Below are positions 6,490 to 14,952 of a DNA stretch of 64,000 nt, one piece after another (position 1 is the stretch's first letter; the number at the start of each line of letters is the position of its first letter). Where the stretch lies: NCBI RefSeq assembly GCF_000397205.1, contig NC_021237.1, forward strand, positions 2,481,001 to 2,545,000. The letters run 5' to 3'. The notes below the pieces were generated by a model. That model was not told the origin of the DNA. It did no database searches and worked only from the letters and a program-made list of their open reading frames with translations. The stretch is from Pseudomonas protegens CHA0. GTDB taxonomy: Bacteria; Pseudomonadota; Gammaproteobacteria; Pseudomonadales; Pseudomonadaceae. A program made the translations under genes and the position numbers.

Positions 6490-8254
6490 CCTCGAGCCAG
6501 TTGCCAGCCTGTTGACGCCGTTATATGGCATTCGTCAAAGCGTGCATAAACGGAAGGCGTACCTGACGGCCGATGAGTATGTGCGTGCCAATGAGGAAGT
6601 TGAAGTCGGTATTGCCGAGTCGTCGAAGTGCCAGACGATCAACGAACTGTCGGTAGCCATCGCCAGACAATTTACGCCGTTCTATTCAGACGTAAGGGGC
6701 TGCCTGGAGCGGATTCATGAAATTGCCGGTTACGGAACCCTGGCATCTTGCCTGTCGTCACTGAACATTGCCGAAGCACTGTTTGCATTGGAACTCTGCA
6801 ATGCGGCAGGGGTGGCCAATCAGGATCTGGTGATTGGCAGGGGGCATATTGCGCCATTGTTTTATGCTTATCGTCATGTGCTCAACGGTATGCCTTTGGC
6901 TTTTTTGGCTGCGGTTCACGACAAGATTCCGGCTGTTGTCAATAAACACTACGGTTTTGCCTACAGCATGCGGCATAGCCTGGGCGAGGGAGTGGGCATT
7001 GCGTTGGGGCGGGCCAATACCAATCGTGATGCACGTGTTATCTGTGTGGCGGGTGACGGTGAGTTGAACGAAGGGGTGTCTTTCGAGGCGATTCGCCTGA
7101 TTGGCGAACTTGAGGTCAAGAACCTGACGTTGATAGTGGACAACAATGGCAGAGGGATTGACCCACTTCCCGGGAAGTTGAAGCCGGAGTATTTGGCCGC
7201 CTACTTTTCTGATGTTTATGAAGTGGATGGACACGACACCCAGGCGATCAGTGAACACGTTCGCCAGGCAGAGAAGGACCATCGCTCGGCCGCGATCATC
7301 TGTCATACCGAAAAAGGCGTTCACTCCTTCAAACGTGCCAGCCATCAGAGTTTGATGACGTCAACGGACGATCAGCAGAAGAATGATCTGAGGAAAGCTT
7401 CCAGTTGCAGTCGAACGGCCGACATTATCGAAGAAGTTCGGTCAGGGGCACCTGCCCATGTATTCACTGCGGATCTGGCCGCTCGGTTTGGCCTTAAGTC
7501 ATTGTCCGGTTATTGCAACACCGGCCTGGCCGAGTCAGCGTTGCTGACCTGCGCGATGGGGTGCCCGGATGATGAACTGAAGTTTGTCCTGACCGATGAC
7601 AAGTATTACCTCAACGCGATAGATGTACTGCACTCTGCTTTGATTGCCTGTCGTAATTTGCATGTCATTGGCGCTCGGAAGAACGGTGTGTGGGGCGGAG
7701 CTACATACGCCTCAACCGTATTCAGCTTGCTGACGGAAGAAACCGTATACGAACTGACAGACCCTCTCGATCTGTTGGCCTGTATTCATCGACAGAAAGC
7801 GCTGGGTGGAAACGGCCTGTACTTAATGTACGACCAGCCCATGGAAAGAGTGTGTGCCCTGAGAGAGAAGTACCGGAAGCTGTCTGAAGATATCTATATT
7901 TTTCAGCCCGAGTTTGCCGCCGGTTCATTGATAGTGTCATCGGAGTCGATGGCGTATGAAGCCTTTCAGGTCGCCACGACAAAAAGATGCACGCATATCC
8001 GGTTCCTGTCCGTTCGGCCGGATCTTGAGCTGGTTAAAGAGATGCTGAGCCAATGTGCCGAAATTATTGTCGTAGAACATAACAGTGGTCGCTTCAACCT
8101 GGCTGAATACATTGAGTCCAGGTTGCTGGTTCGAGTTCGCAAGGTCTTCAGTGATGCCTACGAGTGGCCAACAACCGAGACTTTCCAGGCAAATGTTGCA
8201 CCTCGAGCACTGGGTGCATTGTTGGCTGATCCGCCGTACGCATTAGTTAATTAG
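6467..8254 (+). CDS. Single-chain transketolase-like thiamine diphosphate enzyme
   Basis: A 595-aa protein with both transketolase halves. The ThDP-binding domain spans residues about 60-330, with H127 in GRGHIAP, SMRHSLGEGVGIALG at 167-181 and the GDGELNEG...VDNNGRG motif at 196-230. The pyrimidine domain follows from about 335, with the catalytic Glu E356 in NTGLAESALL, then a short C-terminal domain. It is shorter than housekeeping transketolase (about 665 aa) and has a distinct N-terminal 60 residues. It likely moves a two-carbon ketol unit to or from a pathway intermediate (inference). The overlapping start with the aminotransferase gene indicates coupled expression. Confidence 0.9.
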   Translation: MNQLVSYDLEPVASLLTPLYGIRQSVHKRKAYLTADEYVRANEEVEVGIAESSKCQTINELSVAIARQFTPFYSDVRGCLERIHEIAGYGTLASCLSSLNIAEALFALELCNAAGVANQDLVIGRGHIAPLFYAYRHVLNGMPLAFLAAVHDKIPAVVNKHYGFAYSMRHSLGEGVGIALGRANTNRDARVICVAGDGELNEGVSFEAIRLIGELEVKNLTLIVDNNGRGIDPLPGKLKPEYLAAYFSDVYEVDGHDTQAISEHVRQAEKDHRSAAIICHTEKGVHSFKRASHQSLMTSTDDQQKNDLRKASSCSRTADIIEEVRSGAPAHVFTADLAARFGLKSLSGYCNTGLAESALLTCAMGCPDDELKFVLTDDKYYLNAIDVLHSALIACRNLHVIGARKNGVWGGATYASTVFSLLTEETVYELTDPLDLLACIHRQKALGGNGLYLMYDQPMERVCALREKYRKLSEDIYIFQPEFAAGSLIVSSESMAYEAFQVATTKRCTHIRFLSVRPDLELVKEMLSQCAEIIVVEHNSGRFNLAEYIESRLLVRVRKVFSDAYEWPTTETFQANVAPRALGALLADPPYALVN

Positions 8255-8299
8255 ACTTCACACGTTTAAATGCAGTTTCAACTACTTATTGGTTTTCTG

Positions 8300-8329
8300 A
8301 GCCCTGTATAGGGTTCGGCGGGCTTTCTA
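8300..8329 (+). terminator. Weak hairpin between transketolase and SDR genes
   Basis: AGCCC (8300-8304) can pair with GGGCT (8320-8324), followed by TTCT; an alternative inner stem is CCCTgtatAGGG. The 96-bp gap is one of the few sizeable spacings inside the cluster, so partial termination or an internal promoter is possible here. Evidence is only the short inverted repeat. Confidence 0.25.
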
Positions 8330-8350
8330 TGGATTCAGGAGCAGTGGTTT

Positions 8351-9196
8351 ATGACGCAGGGAAATAAAGCGCAAGGCAAGTTGTCCGGTAAAACCATGAT
8401 CGTCGTGGGCGGTGCCAGAGGCATCGGCTCCGCGATTGTTGAAGTACTGGCCAAAGAAGGTGTTCATGTCTACATCTTTGATACCGACCGGACACCCAAT
8501 GCAATCAACCACTATCAAACTCAGGATGTCAGTGGTTATCAGGCGGCTCGCACGCTGGCGGCGGATCTGGTGGAGCAAGGGCTTTCGGTGAAGGCCATTG
8601 CGGTCGACGCAACGTCTGAAGCCCAGGTCATAGAGGCCGTAGCGGGCGTTGTCCATGAGTCAGAGCACTTTTACGGCCTGGTCAACGCCATTGGCAGCAG
8701 CCACCTGATCAACACGGTTGAATCATCGTTGAGCGAGTTTGACGCGATCGTGCAAACCAACCTTACAGCGCCTTACCTGACGTCGCGTGAAGCTGCCCGC
8801 GCACTGATCCAGAGAGGCAAGGGTGGCGCGATCCTGAATATCAGCTCCATTGCCGCAAAAGTCGCCTTTCCTGGAATATCTTCCTACTGCGCCGCGAAAG
8901 CCGGGTTGCAGGGCTTCTCTGGCGCCTTGGCGCTGGAGTTGGCCACTCACAATATCCGGGTCAACTGCGTTTGCCCCGGCATCGTCAAAACCAATATGTG
9001 GAAGTACCTGGAGAACCGCCTCATCGAGCCCAACGAGTCGCTGGATGACTTGTGGGCTCGCATGGAGGGCCTGATCCCGTTGGGTCGTACACAGATCCCG
9101 GAAAACATTGCCCGGTTCTGTCTGGCGGTGCTTGAGAACGAAGACATCACGGCTCAATCCCTGTCGGTCGATGGCGGAATGAACCTGTATGGATGA
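8351..9196 (+). CDS. Short-chain dehydrogenase/reductase
   Basis: A 281-aa classical SDR. The NAD(P) loop is VVGGARGIGS (residues 18-27), the NxxG-type segment is LVNAIGS, and the catalytic triad residues are S165/S166 in LNISSIAA, Y179 and K183 in SSYCAAKAG; SVDGGMN lies at the C-terminus. A hydroxyl-ketone interconversion on the pathway intermediate is expected, perhaps supplying the ketone for the aminotransferase (inference). The final codons overlap the next gene by 8 bp. Confidence 0.92.
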   Translation: MTQGNKAQGKLSGKTMIVVGGARGIGSAIVEVLAKEGVHVYIFDTDRTPNAINHYQTQDVSGYQAARTLAADLVEQGLSVKAIAVDATSEAQVIEAVAGVVHESEHFYGLVNAIGSSHLINTVESSLSEFDAIVQTNLTAPYLTSREAARALIQRGKGGAILNISSIAAKVAFPGISSYCAAKAGLQGFSGALALELATHNIRVNCVCPGIVKTNMWKYLENRLIEPNESLDDLWARMEGLIPLGRTQIPENIARFCLAVLENEDITAQSLSVDGGMNLYG

Positions 9197-9812
9197 CACC
9201 GTTGGCACTACGCCTCTTTTGCGCGAAGACCCGAACACCGTACTGAGGATCAGTGATCGTGTGTTCGCTGCCGAGCATTGCGCACAGCTGCGTTATGTAG
9301 CGCCGGTTCTGAAAATGCGAAGCGAACCCGGTAGCGATTCGTTCAATATTCCAGGGCTTCATACGGTGGACAGCTTGGGCACTTTGCTCACGTCGGTGAC
9401 GGGAGAGTTTGCCCTTGGCGCTGACATCAAGTTATTCAGCCTGGCCAAGTTTGATGCTGCAGGGCTCTTTCTTGAAGTCGGGCTGCACAAGCTGAAGTTC
9501 GGTGTTGAAGAGTACGGCAGCAACAAGAAGATCGTATCGGTGCATTCATCGCCCTATAGCGATGAAGTCAATGGCATCGAGGTAAACGATAAGCCTGTGC
9601 GGCTGTTCATTTCGCGAAGTGGGGATGTGTTCTCGTGTTATCTGAGTGGCTCTGAGGGTGCGGTGGTGTTTCATCGGGCGTTCTATGTGAGCAACTGCCC
9701 GGATGAAGTGCGCGTCGGGTTTAGTGTGCAGTCGCCCTTTTCCGAGGGAGCGGTCGGGGAGTTTTCCCGGATTGAAATATCCTCACAGTCCATGGGACTC
9801 ATCAGAGAGTGA
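9189..9812 (+). CDS. DUF1349-like (concanavalin-fold) protein
   Basis: A 207-aa protein. Residues about 85-200 resemble DUF1349, a beta-sandwich family usually found as stand-alone carbohydrate-associated proteins: AAGLFLEVGLHKLKFGVEEY, SVHSSPYSDEVNGIEV, VRLFISRSGDVFSCYLSG and VRVGFSVQSPFSEGAVGEF. No signal peptide, membrane segment or catalytic motif is visible. It overlaps the SDR stop and is followed six bases later by the phosphatase gene, so it belongs to the pathway. A role in binding or processing a sugar-like intermediate is a guess. Confidence 0.65.
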   Translation: MDDTVGTTPLLREDPNTVLRISDRVFAAEHCAQLRYVAPVLKMRSEPGSDSFNIPGLHTVDSLGTLLTSVTGEFALGADIKLFSLAKFDAAGLFLEVGLHKLKFGVEEYGSNKKIVSVHSSPYSDEVNGIEVNDKPVRLFISRSGDVFSCYLSGSEGAVVFHRAFYVSNCPDEVRVGFSVQSPFSEGAVGEFSRIEISSQSMGLIRE

Positions 9813-9818
9813 GCAGGT

Positions 9819-10604
9819 ATGACGAGCAAAGACACCTGGTTGATAGTTTCTGATTTTGACGAGACGTTCATGCCGGTCTTGTCGTCTCGAGAGGCGGATG
9901 CCGGGATAGACGAACTGGAAAGCTGTTTGAATCAACTGAAACGCAAGCACCACCTGTTGTTTGGCTGGGCCACGGGAAACAGTCAAGCGGTGGTCCTGGA
10001 CAAGATGAAGAGATACCCCGAATTTCCCTGGGACTTTGCACTGACCAGTCTGGGAACCGAGTTGTACTGGAATCACCCGGACCGTGTTCTGGAGGATGAG
10101 GGTTGGCCGTTACAAGGCGCAGGCACCTTTCCAGAGCGGGTCATAAGGCTGAGCACCCTGTTCGAGCAAGAGGGTATTGAGTTGACGTTGCAGTCGGAGA
10201 CTTTCCAGCAAAAACGCATTCGGGGTTATTACTTGAAGGCCGATGGCAATGAAGCGATCGCCATCGAGCAGATTCATAGACTCTGTTTGCAGGTGGGTCT
10301 TGAGGCCTCGATTACCTACGCCAGTGCCGCCGCCGGCGACCCTGAGAATGTCTACGATGTAGCCATCATGCACCCGGGGTGCGGAAAGAAGCAGGGGGTC
10401 GATTTCATCGTCAAGAAACATGAGATTTCCCCCGCCAGAGTCATCTCGTTCGGGGACAGTTGTAATGACATCGAGATGTTGAAGGCCTGTTCACATGGTT
10501 ACCTGGTGGGCAACGCTTCGCATGAGGCCAGGCAGGCGTTTGATCGTGTTGTTGAGGGTTTTTATTGTCACGGCATCGTTGATGGTCTTCAACGGCATTT
10601 TTGA
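9819..10604 (+). CDS. HAD-IIB (sucrose/mannosyl-phosphate phosphatase-like) hydrolase
   Basis: A 261-aa HAD hydrolase with the C2b cap seen in sucrose-6-phosphate and mannosyl-3-phosphoglycerate phosphatases. Motif I is VSDFDETF (nucleophile D12, acid/base D14), with Glu where most members have Gly. Motif II lies near GWATGNSQ, and motifs III/IV near KKQGVDFI and FGDSCND (residues 211-217). Kanosamine-6-phosphate phosphatase is said to belong to the same broad class, so removal of phosphate from an amino-sugar phosphate is plausible (inference). It has an RBS-like gagcagg before the ATG. Confidence 0.9.
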   Translation: MTSKDTWLIVSDFDETFMPVLSSREADAGIDELESCLNQLKRKHHLLFGWATGNSQAVVLDKMKRYPEFPWDFALTSLGTELYWNHPDRVLEDEGWPLQGAGTFPERVIRLSTLFEQEGIELTLQSETFQQKRIRGYYLKADGNEAIAIEQIHRLCLQVGLEASITYASAAAGDPENVYDVAIMHPGCGKKQGVDFIVKKHEISPARVISFGDSCNDIEMLKACSHGYLVGNASHEARQAFDRVVEGFYCHGIVDGLQRHF

Positions 10605-10622
10605 AATGGGATATGCATCTAC

Positions 10623-11648
10623 ATGGATAGTACAGGGCACACGGAGCATCACAGTGATAAACAGATATTTGATATCTACTTCGGGTTTATCAATACCTAC
10701 ACCTTGTTTTTTGCGGATGAAGTAAAACTGTTTGATCTGCTTGAAGGCAAAGCGCTGAGGCTGGGTGAAATCGGCTCGGCATTGGAACTGGCACCTCGGG
10801 CAGCACAGGCGCTTGTGGCTATGTGCACCAGTCAGGGGCTGCTTGAGAAGAGTGGGGAGTGCTATGGCCTGACGTCTTTGGCGCAAGCGTTTCTGACTCG
10901 AAAGTCGGAGACCTCGTTCAGTGGGGTTCTGCAATCCGCACGCCACAAAGAAGATGCGTTCTCTTATGCATTCTTCAAAGAGTCGATGCTCAGTGGAGAG
11001 TCCGGGTTGTTCGGTGAGACGGATCTGTTTGAGAACAATGCGCAGGACCAGTTACACAGCGAAATTTTCACCAAGGCGATGCACAGTAAAAGCAAAGGAC
11101 CGGCTCGGGCCTGGTCGGGTCGGATTGATCTGTCCGGGTATAGCTGTCTTCTGGATGTGGGCGGTGGTTCGGGTGTTCACTCTATTTGTGCGTTGGAGAA
11201 ATGGCCTGAACTGAATGCCGTGATCTTTGATCTTCCCTATGTCTGCGATATTGCCGATACCTACGTCGAGCAGTACCGGATGGCGGGGCGCATCACAACC
11301 CATAAAGGAGACATCTGGGCGTCTGAGTATCCAGCCGCCGATGTGCATCTTTACAGTGATATCTTTCATGATTGGCCGCTGGACAAGTGTCTGTTTCTGG
11401 CCAAAAAGAGTTTTGATGCACTGCCCAGCGGCGGCCGTATCATTCTTCATGAGATGTTTTTTAATAAAGACAAGACCGGCCCACATAATGTCGCGGCTTA
11501 TAACGCGAACATGTTGCTGTGGACCCAGGGTCAGCAATTGTCAGAGACCGAGATAAGGGAGCTGCTGACGATCGCCGGTTTTCGCGATATTACAGTTTCC
11601 CGCACGCAATACGGTGACTGGAGCCTGGCAACCGGAATCAAGTATTAA
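10623..11648 (+). CDS. SAM-dependent O-methyltransferase (COMT/acetylserotonin type)
   Basis: A 341-aa protein with an N-terminal winged-helix dimerisation domain (residues about 15-95) and a C-terminal class I SAM domain with motif I LLDVGGGSGVH (176-186), HLYSDIFHDWP and GGRIILHEMFF. In this family the His of FHDW is the usual catalytic base for hydroxyl methylation. Substrates are mostly small phenols or enols, somewhat unexpected beside sugar-type enzymes, which hints at an enolic, cyclic or aromatic intermediate (inference). Its RBS is weak. Confidence 0.9.
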   Translation: MDSTGHTEHHSDKQIFDIYFGFINTYTLFFADEVKLFDLLEGKALRLGEIGSALELAPRAAQALVAMCTSQGLLEKSGECYGLTSLAQAFLTRKSETSFSGVLQSARHKEDAFSYAFFKESMLSGESGLFGETDLFENNAQDQLHSEIFTKAMHSKSKGPARAWSGRIDLSGYSCLLDVGGGSGVHSICALEKWPELNAVIFDLPYVCDIADTYVEQYRMAGRITTHKGDIWASEYPAADVHLYSDIFHDWPLDKCLFLAKKSFDALPSGGRIILHEMFFNKDKTGPHNVAAYNANMLLWTQGQQLSETEIRELLTIAGFRDITVSRTQYGDWSLATGIKY

Positions 11649-11757
11649 GGTTGCTGACAACCAATGCCCTATGAGGGCGTTCTGATTGCACAGTGTGAAC
11701 TCAAGGTCCGGCGCATTCGCCCCGGACTTCACTTGTGTCTTCTTGCGGGAGATTAAA

Positions 11758-12948
11758 GTGATCCCAGTACGTTACCGTATTCTTTGTATTTACTCCGGCA
11801 TGCTGGCGTTGACCCAGTATGAATGGATGCGCTTTGCGCCTATCACGGATCAGGTGTCCACCCAGTACGGTATTACTTATGGGGAAGTCGGTTCATTGTC
11901 TTTGGCTGTGACGGCACTTGCATTACCGCTGGCACTTCCCAGCGGTGGCCTGATTGACCGGATATCGGTACAAACAGCCTTGCGTATCACAGCCATTGCC
12001 ATGTTGTTGGCGGCCTTGATCCGGGTGTTACAGCCCCATTATGAATACCTGCTTGCCGGCCAACTGTTGTTCGGGTTTGTTCAACCCTTGACCATGTCGC
12101 TGCTCGTCAAGTTGATGATCACCTGGTTTTCTGAAGACGAACATGTGCGGGTCACGACGCTGTTCAGTACGGTGATTTTCCTGGGTATAGGCTCCGCGTT
12201 CATGATTGTCCCGTTGACGGAGGAGGGGAACGTTAGCAGTTCGTTGTTGATTGACGTCGCGATCCTGGGGCTGATTGCGCTATTGACCTTCATTTATGTC
12301 CCGCGAGATGGCCCTCTTGTGCAAACAACGTCCGCCCCGACCAAGTCCGGCGGCCGTTTACTGGCGGAGGGTATCGATTTATTGCGCACGGCTCCGTTCA
12401 CGGCGGTTTTGCTGATGATTTTTTTAACCAACGGCTATTTCTCCGCCATTACGACATGGCTGGAGCCGATCCTGTTGCGTCAGGGGATCGATGCCCAGGT
12501 TTCAGGATTTATCGTTGTTCTGATGTTGGCCGGTGGTATCGCGGGTATGACGTTCATGCCTTTACTGGTGCGTAGCGGTGCAAGCGTGGGGGGCATTCTG
12601 TCCGGGGTTTCATTGTTGGCAGGGGGAGGTACGGTACTGCTTTTCACCTCGGGTTCCCCTTGGATATTGAGCCTGGCAGGGATCGTGATCGGTGCCGCGC
12701 TGTTATCTCCGCTGCCTCTTTTGCTGCAACTGATAGCCGACACTGCCGGACTCTCCAGGTCTGGGACGGCGACCTCAATTTTCTGGTTAGTCGGCAATAT
12801 TGGCGCCACGATAATGATCGCGACGTTGGGGGTTATCGCCGACCACGGTGACTGGGGAATGGCAGCGGTATTGCTGTGTCTGGTTCTGGTCGTCCAGATA
12901 ACGATTTCTCTCATGGGCTTTCGAATGGTCGGCGCTAGCACCACCTGA
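11758..12948 (+). CDS. MFS transporter, probable product exporter
   Basis: A 396-aa protein with about 12 hydrophobic segments and MFS features: GGLIDRISV between TM2 and TM3, a hydrophilic centre near PRDGPLVQTTSAPTKSGGR, and glycine-rich later helices. I take GTG at 11758 as start, because GCGGGAGA precedes it by six bases and the reading begins at the first membrane segment; an ATG at 11686 would add a hydrophilic 24-residue tail. As the last gene of the cluster it probably exports the product and gives self-resistance (inference). Confidence 0.87.
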   Translation: MIPVRYRILCIYSGMLALTQYEWMRFAPITDQVSTQYGITYGEVGSLSLAVTALALPLALPSGGLIDRISVQTALRITAIAMLLAALIRVLQPHYEYLLAGQLLFGFVQPLTMSLLVKLMITWFSEDEHVRVTTLFSTVIFLGIGSAFMIVPLTEEGNVSSSLLIDVAILGLIALLTFIYVPRDGPLVQTTSAPTKSGGRLLAEGIDLLRTAPFTAVLLMIFLTNGYFSAITTWLEPILLRQGIDAQVSGFIVVLMLAGGIAGMTFMPLLVRSGASVGGILSGVSLLAGGGTVLLFTSGSPWILSLAGIVIGAALLSPLPLLLQLIADTAGLSRSGTATSIFWLVGNIGATIMIATLGVIADHGDWGMAAVLLCLVLVVQITISLMGFRMVGASTT

Positions 12949-12962
12949 CTTCATACGGTTCT

Positions 12963-13275
12963 GTGTACATATCCGTTGCTGTGGTCACGGCCGCTTAGGG
13001 TTTCGCTCTTACAGCGACTCACTTTTGAAAAGCGCAAAAGTAAGCAAAACGCTCCTGCCCCCGCATCCGGCGCCTCGCCTAGGCTCGGTGTTCCCTCACT
13101 CCGGCATTGCTCCGGGGGCACGCCGCCACAGGCCATCCATGGCCTGGGGCGGCTAGCTCGGCATCCATGCCGAGCTGCCCCCTGCGCAACGCCTGCGTTC
13201 GGCCTCCTGAAGGGGCAGGAAGATCAAAAGCCAGATCAAAAGCCAAAGCAAAGCCAAGCGCGTTTTACGCGCTGT
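12963..13275 (+). repeat. Long non-coding Pseudomonas repeat, copy 1
   Basis: Begins gtacatatccgttgctg, then ttagggtttcgctcttacagcg, a run matching cctcgcctaggctcgg, the inverted pair ccaggccatccatggcctgg, ggcaggaagatcaaaagcc, and the hairpin agcgcg-tttta-cgcgct at 13257-13274. The same order of blocks is seen at 38623, and in inverse at 18350 and 39085. Part of the module (tgcctgc..tcggc..ggcaggaagatcaaaagcc) is repeated at 13340-13386, and a REP core lies at 13277-13299. Reading frames across it are not genes. Confidence 0.75.
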
Positions 13276-13432
13276 CGTAGGAGCCGGCTTGCCAGCGAAT
13301 TGGCCCGTAAGTCATACATCGCCCTTGCTGGCGCTTGCGCAATGCCTGCACTCGGCTTCCTGAAGAGGCAGGAAGATCAAAAGCCGGAGAAAACCCATGC
13401 GCGTTTTACGCGCTTATTGAATTCAATGGCCT

Positions 13433-13714
13433 TCAGGGCTCCTGCCCAGTTCGCCACTGAATCACCTCCAGCACCGCGCAACCCTCCCGGGTGAGCAGAT
13501 GCACCCCTCGGGTGACCCGCGTCAGGTCGCAGTCGGCAATGTCTTTCAGGTTAAGCGTGGACAGCGTGTCCATCAGATCCCGCACCACGGTGAAACGATG
13601 GGCCGCACTGCTGGCCAGATCGTTCAGAGAGGCTTGGGTATCGAGGTAGAAAACGGCTTGGTTGGCGTCATGGGTGTCGACGGGGGAGAAGCGGTGAACC
13701 GATTGATCGTCCAT
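13433..13714 (-). CDS. 93-aa protein of a small Pseudomonas family (FYLDTQASLN motif)
   Basis: Starts MDDQSVHRFSPVDT and contains AVFYLDTQASLNDLAS (about residues 22-37) and a C-terminal VTRGVHLLTREGCAVLEVIQW. I do not recognise a function. A truncated relative sits at 4030-4263 on the other side of the biosynthetic cluster. Upstream (13931-13946) lies a short hairpin cgcgg-attttg-ccgcg. The frame stays open to 13879, but the ATG at 13714 fits the motif order of the relative better. Confidence 0.6.
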   Translation of the reverse strand: MDDQSVHRFSPVDTHDANQAVFYLDTQASLNDLASSAAHRFTVVRDLMDTLSTLNLKDIADCDLTRVTRGVHLLTREGCAVLEVIQWRTGQEP

Positions 13715-14241
13715 GGTCGTTACTCGTTGTAGAGCTTCCACCATCTGCGGCCAAGCAAATTGAGGGTGGCAGCTGTGTGAGGGTTGGCCGACCGGTAACA
13801 ACGACACCGGCACACCCGAAGGTGTCCCGCACACAGCCGCCATAACACAGAATTGCAGCCACAAAAAAAGCGTCTGCAATGGTGTTTTGGACGCTGATGC
13901 GTCGTTGTAATTCGACCGGCCAAGGTCGTTCGCGGATTTTGCCGCGAGGGCGAACTATAGGGGGGGAGTTTGCGCAGCACAACCATGTGTCGGTGAGAAT
14001 GTTTGAGGCAGTGTGTCATGGCGATAGCAGTGGTCACCGCAGGTAAGTGATGAGGTTCTAATCACCCTCATGTTTAAACCTCTACATGCCCGAAGTCGGT
14101 AGCCAACGGCGGAAGTCGGCTATGGATTCAACCGGTCGCGATAGGCAGAAAACGGCCAGGGGCGGTCGCTCGTTATCGGTAGTTTTAACTCCTCGGCGGT
14201 CTGACACCTCAGACATAAACAATCATATGAGCATATGGGGT

Positions 14242-14469
14242 TTACTCGGATTGAGCAGGCGCTAGAGCTTTGACATAGTCTTGGCACGTCTGCGACGCAA
14301 TCAGTCCATCGTCACCGTCGTCGGTGATGCCGACAATTCGTTGGGCATACGCTGGGGCAAGTCTATTAGACAGCTCCAGCGCGGTGGTACTCCAAGCGCG
14401 CATCCGGTAAAAACGAATCGAGCTGATTGCCAAAGAAAATAGCTTCCATTTCGCCTTGCTCAGCGTCAC
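14242..14469 (-). CDS. 75-aa hypothetical protein
   Basis: Small ORF starting MTLSKAKWKLFSLAISSIRF, with an acidic stretch TDDGDDG and the end VKALAPAQSE. Third in a possible minus operon with the 120- and 200-aa genes (23 bp gap). No family recognised. The AT-richer composition matches the island. The stretch 13980-14241 between it and the 93-aa gene holds no gene I can support. Confidence 0.4.
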   Translation of the reverse strand: MTLSKAKWKLFSLAISSIRFYRMRAWSTTALELSNRLAPAYAQRIVGITDDGDDGLIASQTCQDYVKALAPAQSE

Positions 14470-14492
14470 AGTCGGTTAGAAGGGCCTTTCAA

Positions 14493-14855
14493 TCATTTAT
14501 CCCAGATGAAACCAACCCGGAAGGGCTTTTCCTGAAGTTTTGGAACCGCAACCAGCAAAAAGCTTAACTGTGACACATGTTGAACGAGCTGCAGTTGGCT
14601 GCCAGTGCTATCGACACCGGTAAAAGTAATCAGAAATGGCGCTGTGTAGCCGATGTTTTGAACGTGAATTTGAATTGACTGGCCAAATGTTATAAGTCTG
14701 GCACCTACCTCGTGATCATCGTCTAGGCTGGATTCAAAACCTGTGACGTATTCGTGCAAGCCCTTGAATACAGCGATGACTGGGTTATCCCTATCAAATT
14801 GCTCTTTATTTATTGCTCTATTCATCTCGGATATGAGCGGAGTTCTGACTTCCAT
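14493..14855 (-). CDS. 120-aa hypothetical protein
   Basis: Starts MEVRTPLISEMNRAINKEQF; a later Met (MNRAINKEQF) is also possible. The middle part (DDDHEVGARLITFGQSIQIHVQNIGYTAPFLITFTG) looks like a beta-rich domain; no signal peptide or membrane segment is seen. Unrecognised. It lies 97 bp downstream of the membrane-anchored 200-aa gene in the same direction, in the accessory island shared with the KAP NTPase. Confidence 0.5.
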   Translation of the reverse strand: MEVRTPLISEMNRAINKEQFDRDNPVIAVFKGLHEYVTGFESSLDDDHEVGARLITFGQSIQIHVQNIGYTAPFLITFTGVDSTGSQLQLVQHVSQLSFLLVAVPKLQEKPFRVGFIWDK

Positions 14856-14952
14856 CTGCTGATTTTTCCATTAGTTCGCGCAATGCGAAAAATGACGATA
14901 TACCCCAACCCCAAAAAACTTCCACCATGCAGTTGGGCGGTTTGATTTTTCT

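Noticed and set aside
11706..11727. gtccgg..ccggac inverted repeat before the MFS gene as terminator
   Set aside because: Six-bp stem, large loop and no U-tract; could be chance.
4549..12948. AHBA/rifamycin-like aminoshikimate or zwittermicin/kanosamine cluster
   Set aside because: Transketolase, aminotransferase and phosphatase fit in part, but there is no aminoDHQ synthase, AHBA synthase or NtdC-like sugar dehydrogenase; similarity is only at the level of enzyme class.
12976..13494. 172-aa plus-strand ORF after the MFS gene
   Set aside because: Lies on the non-coding long repeat, whose other copies do not keep the frame.
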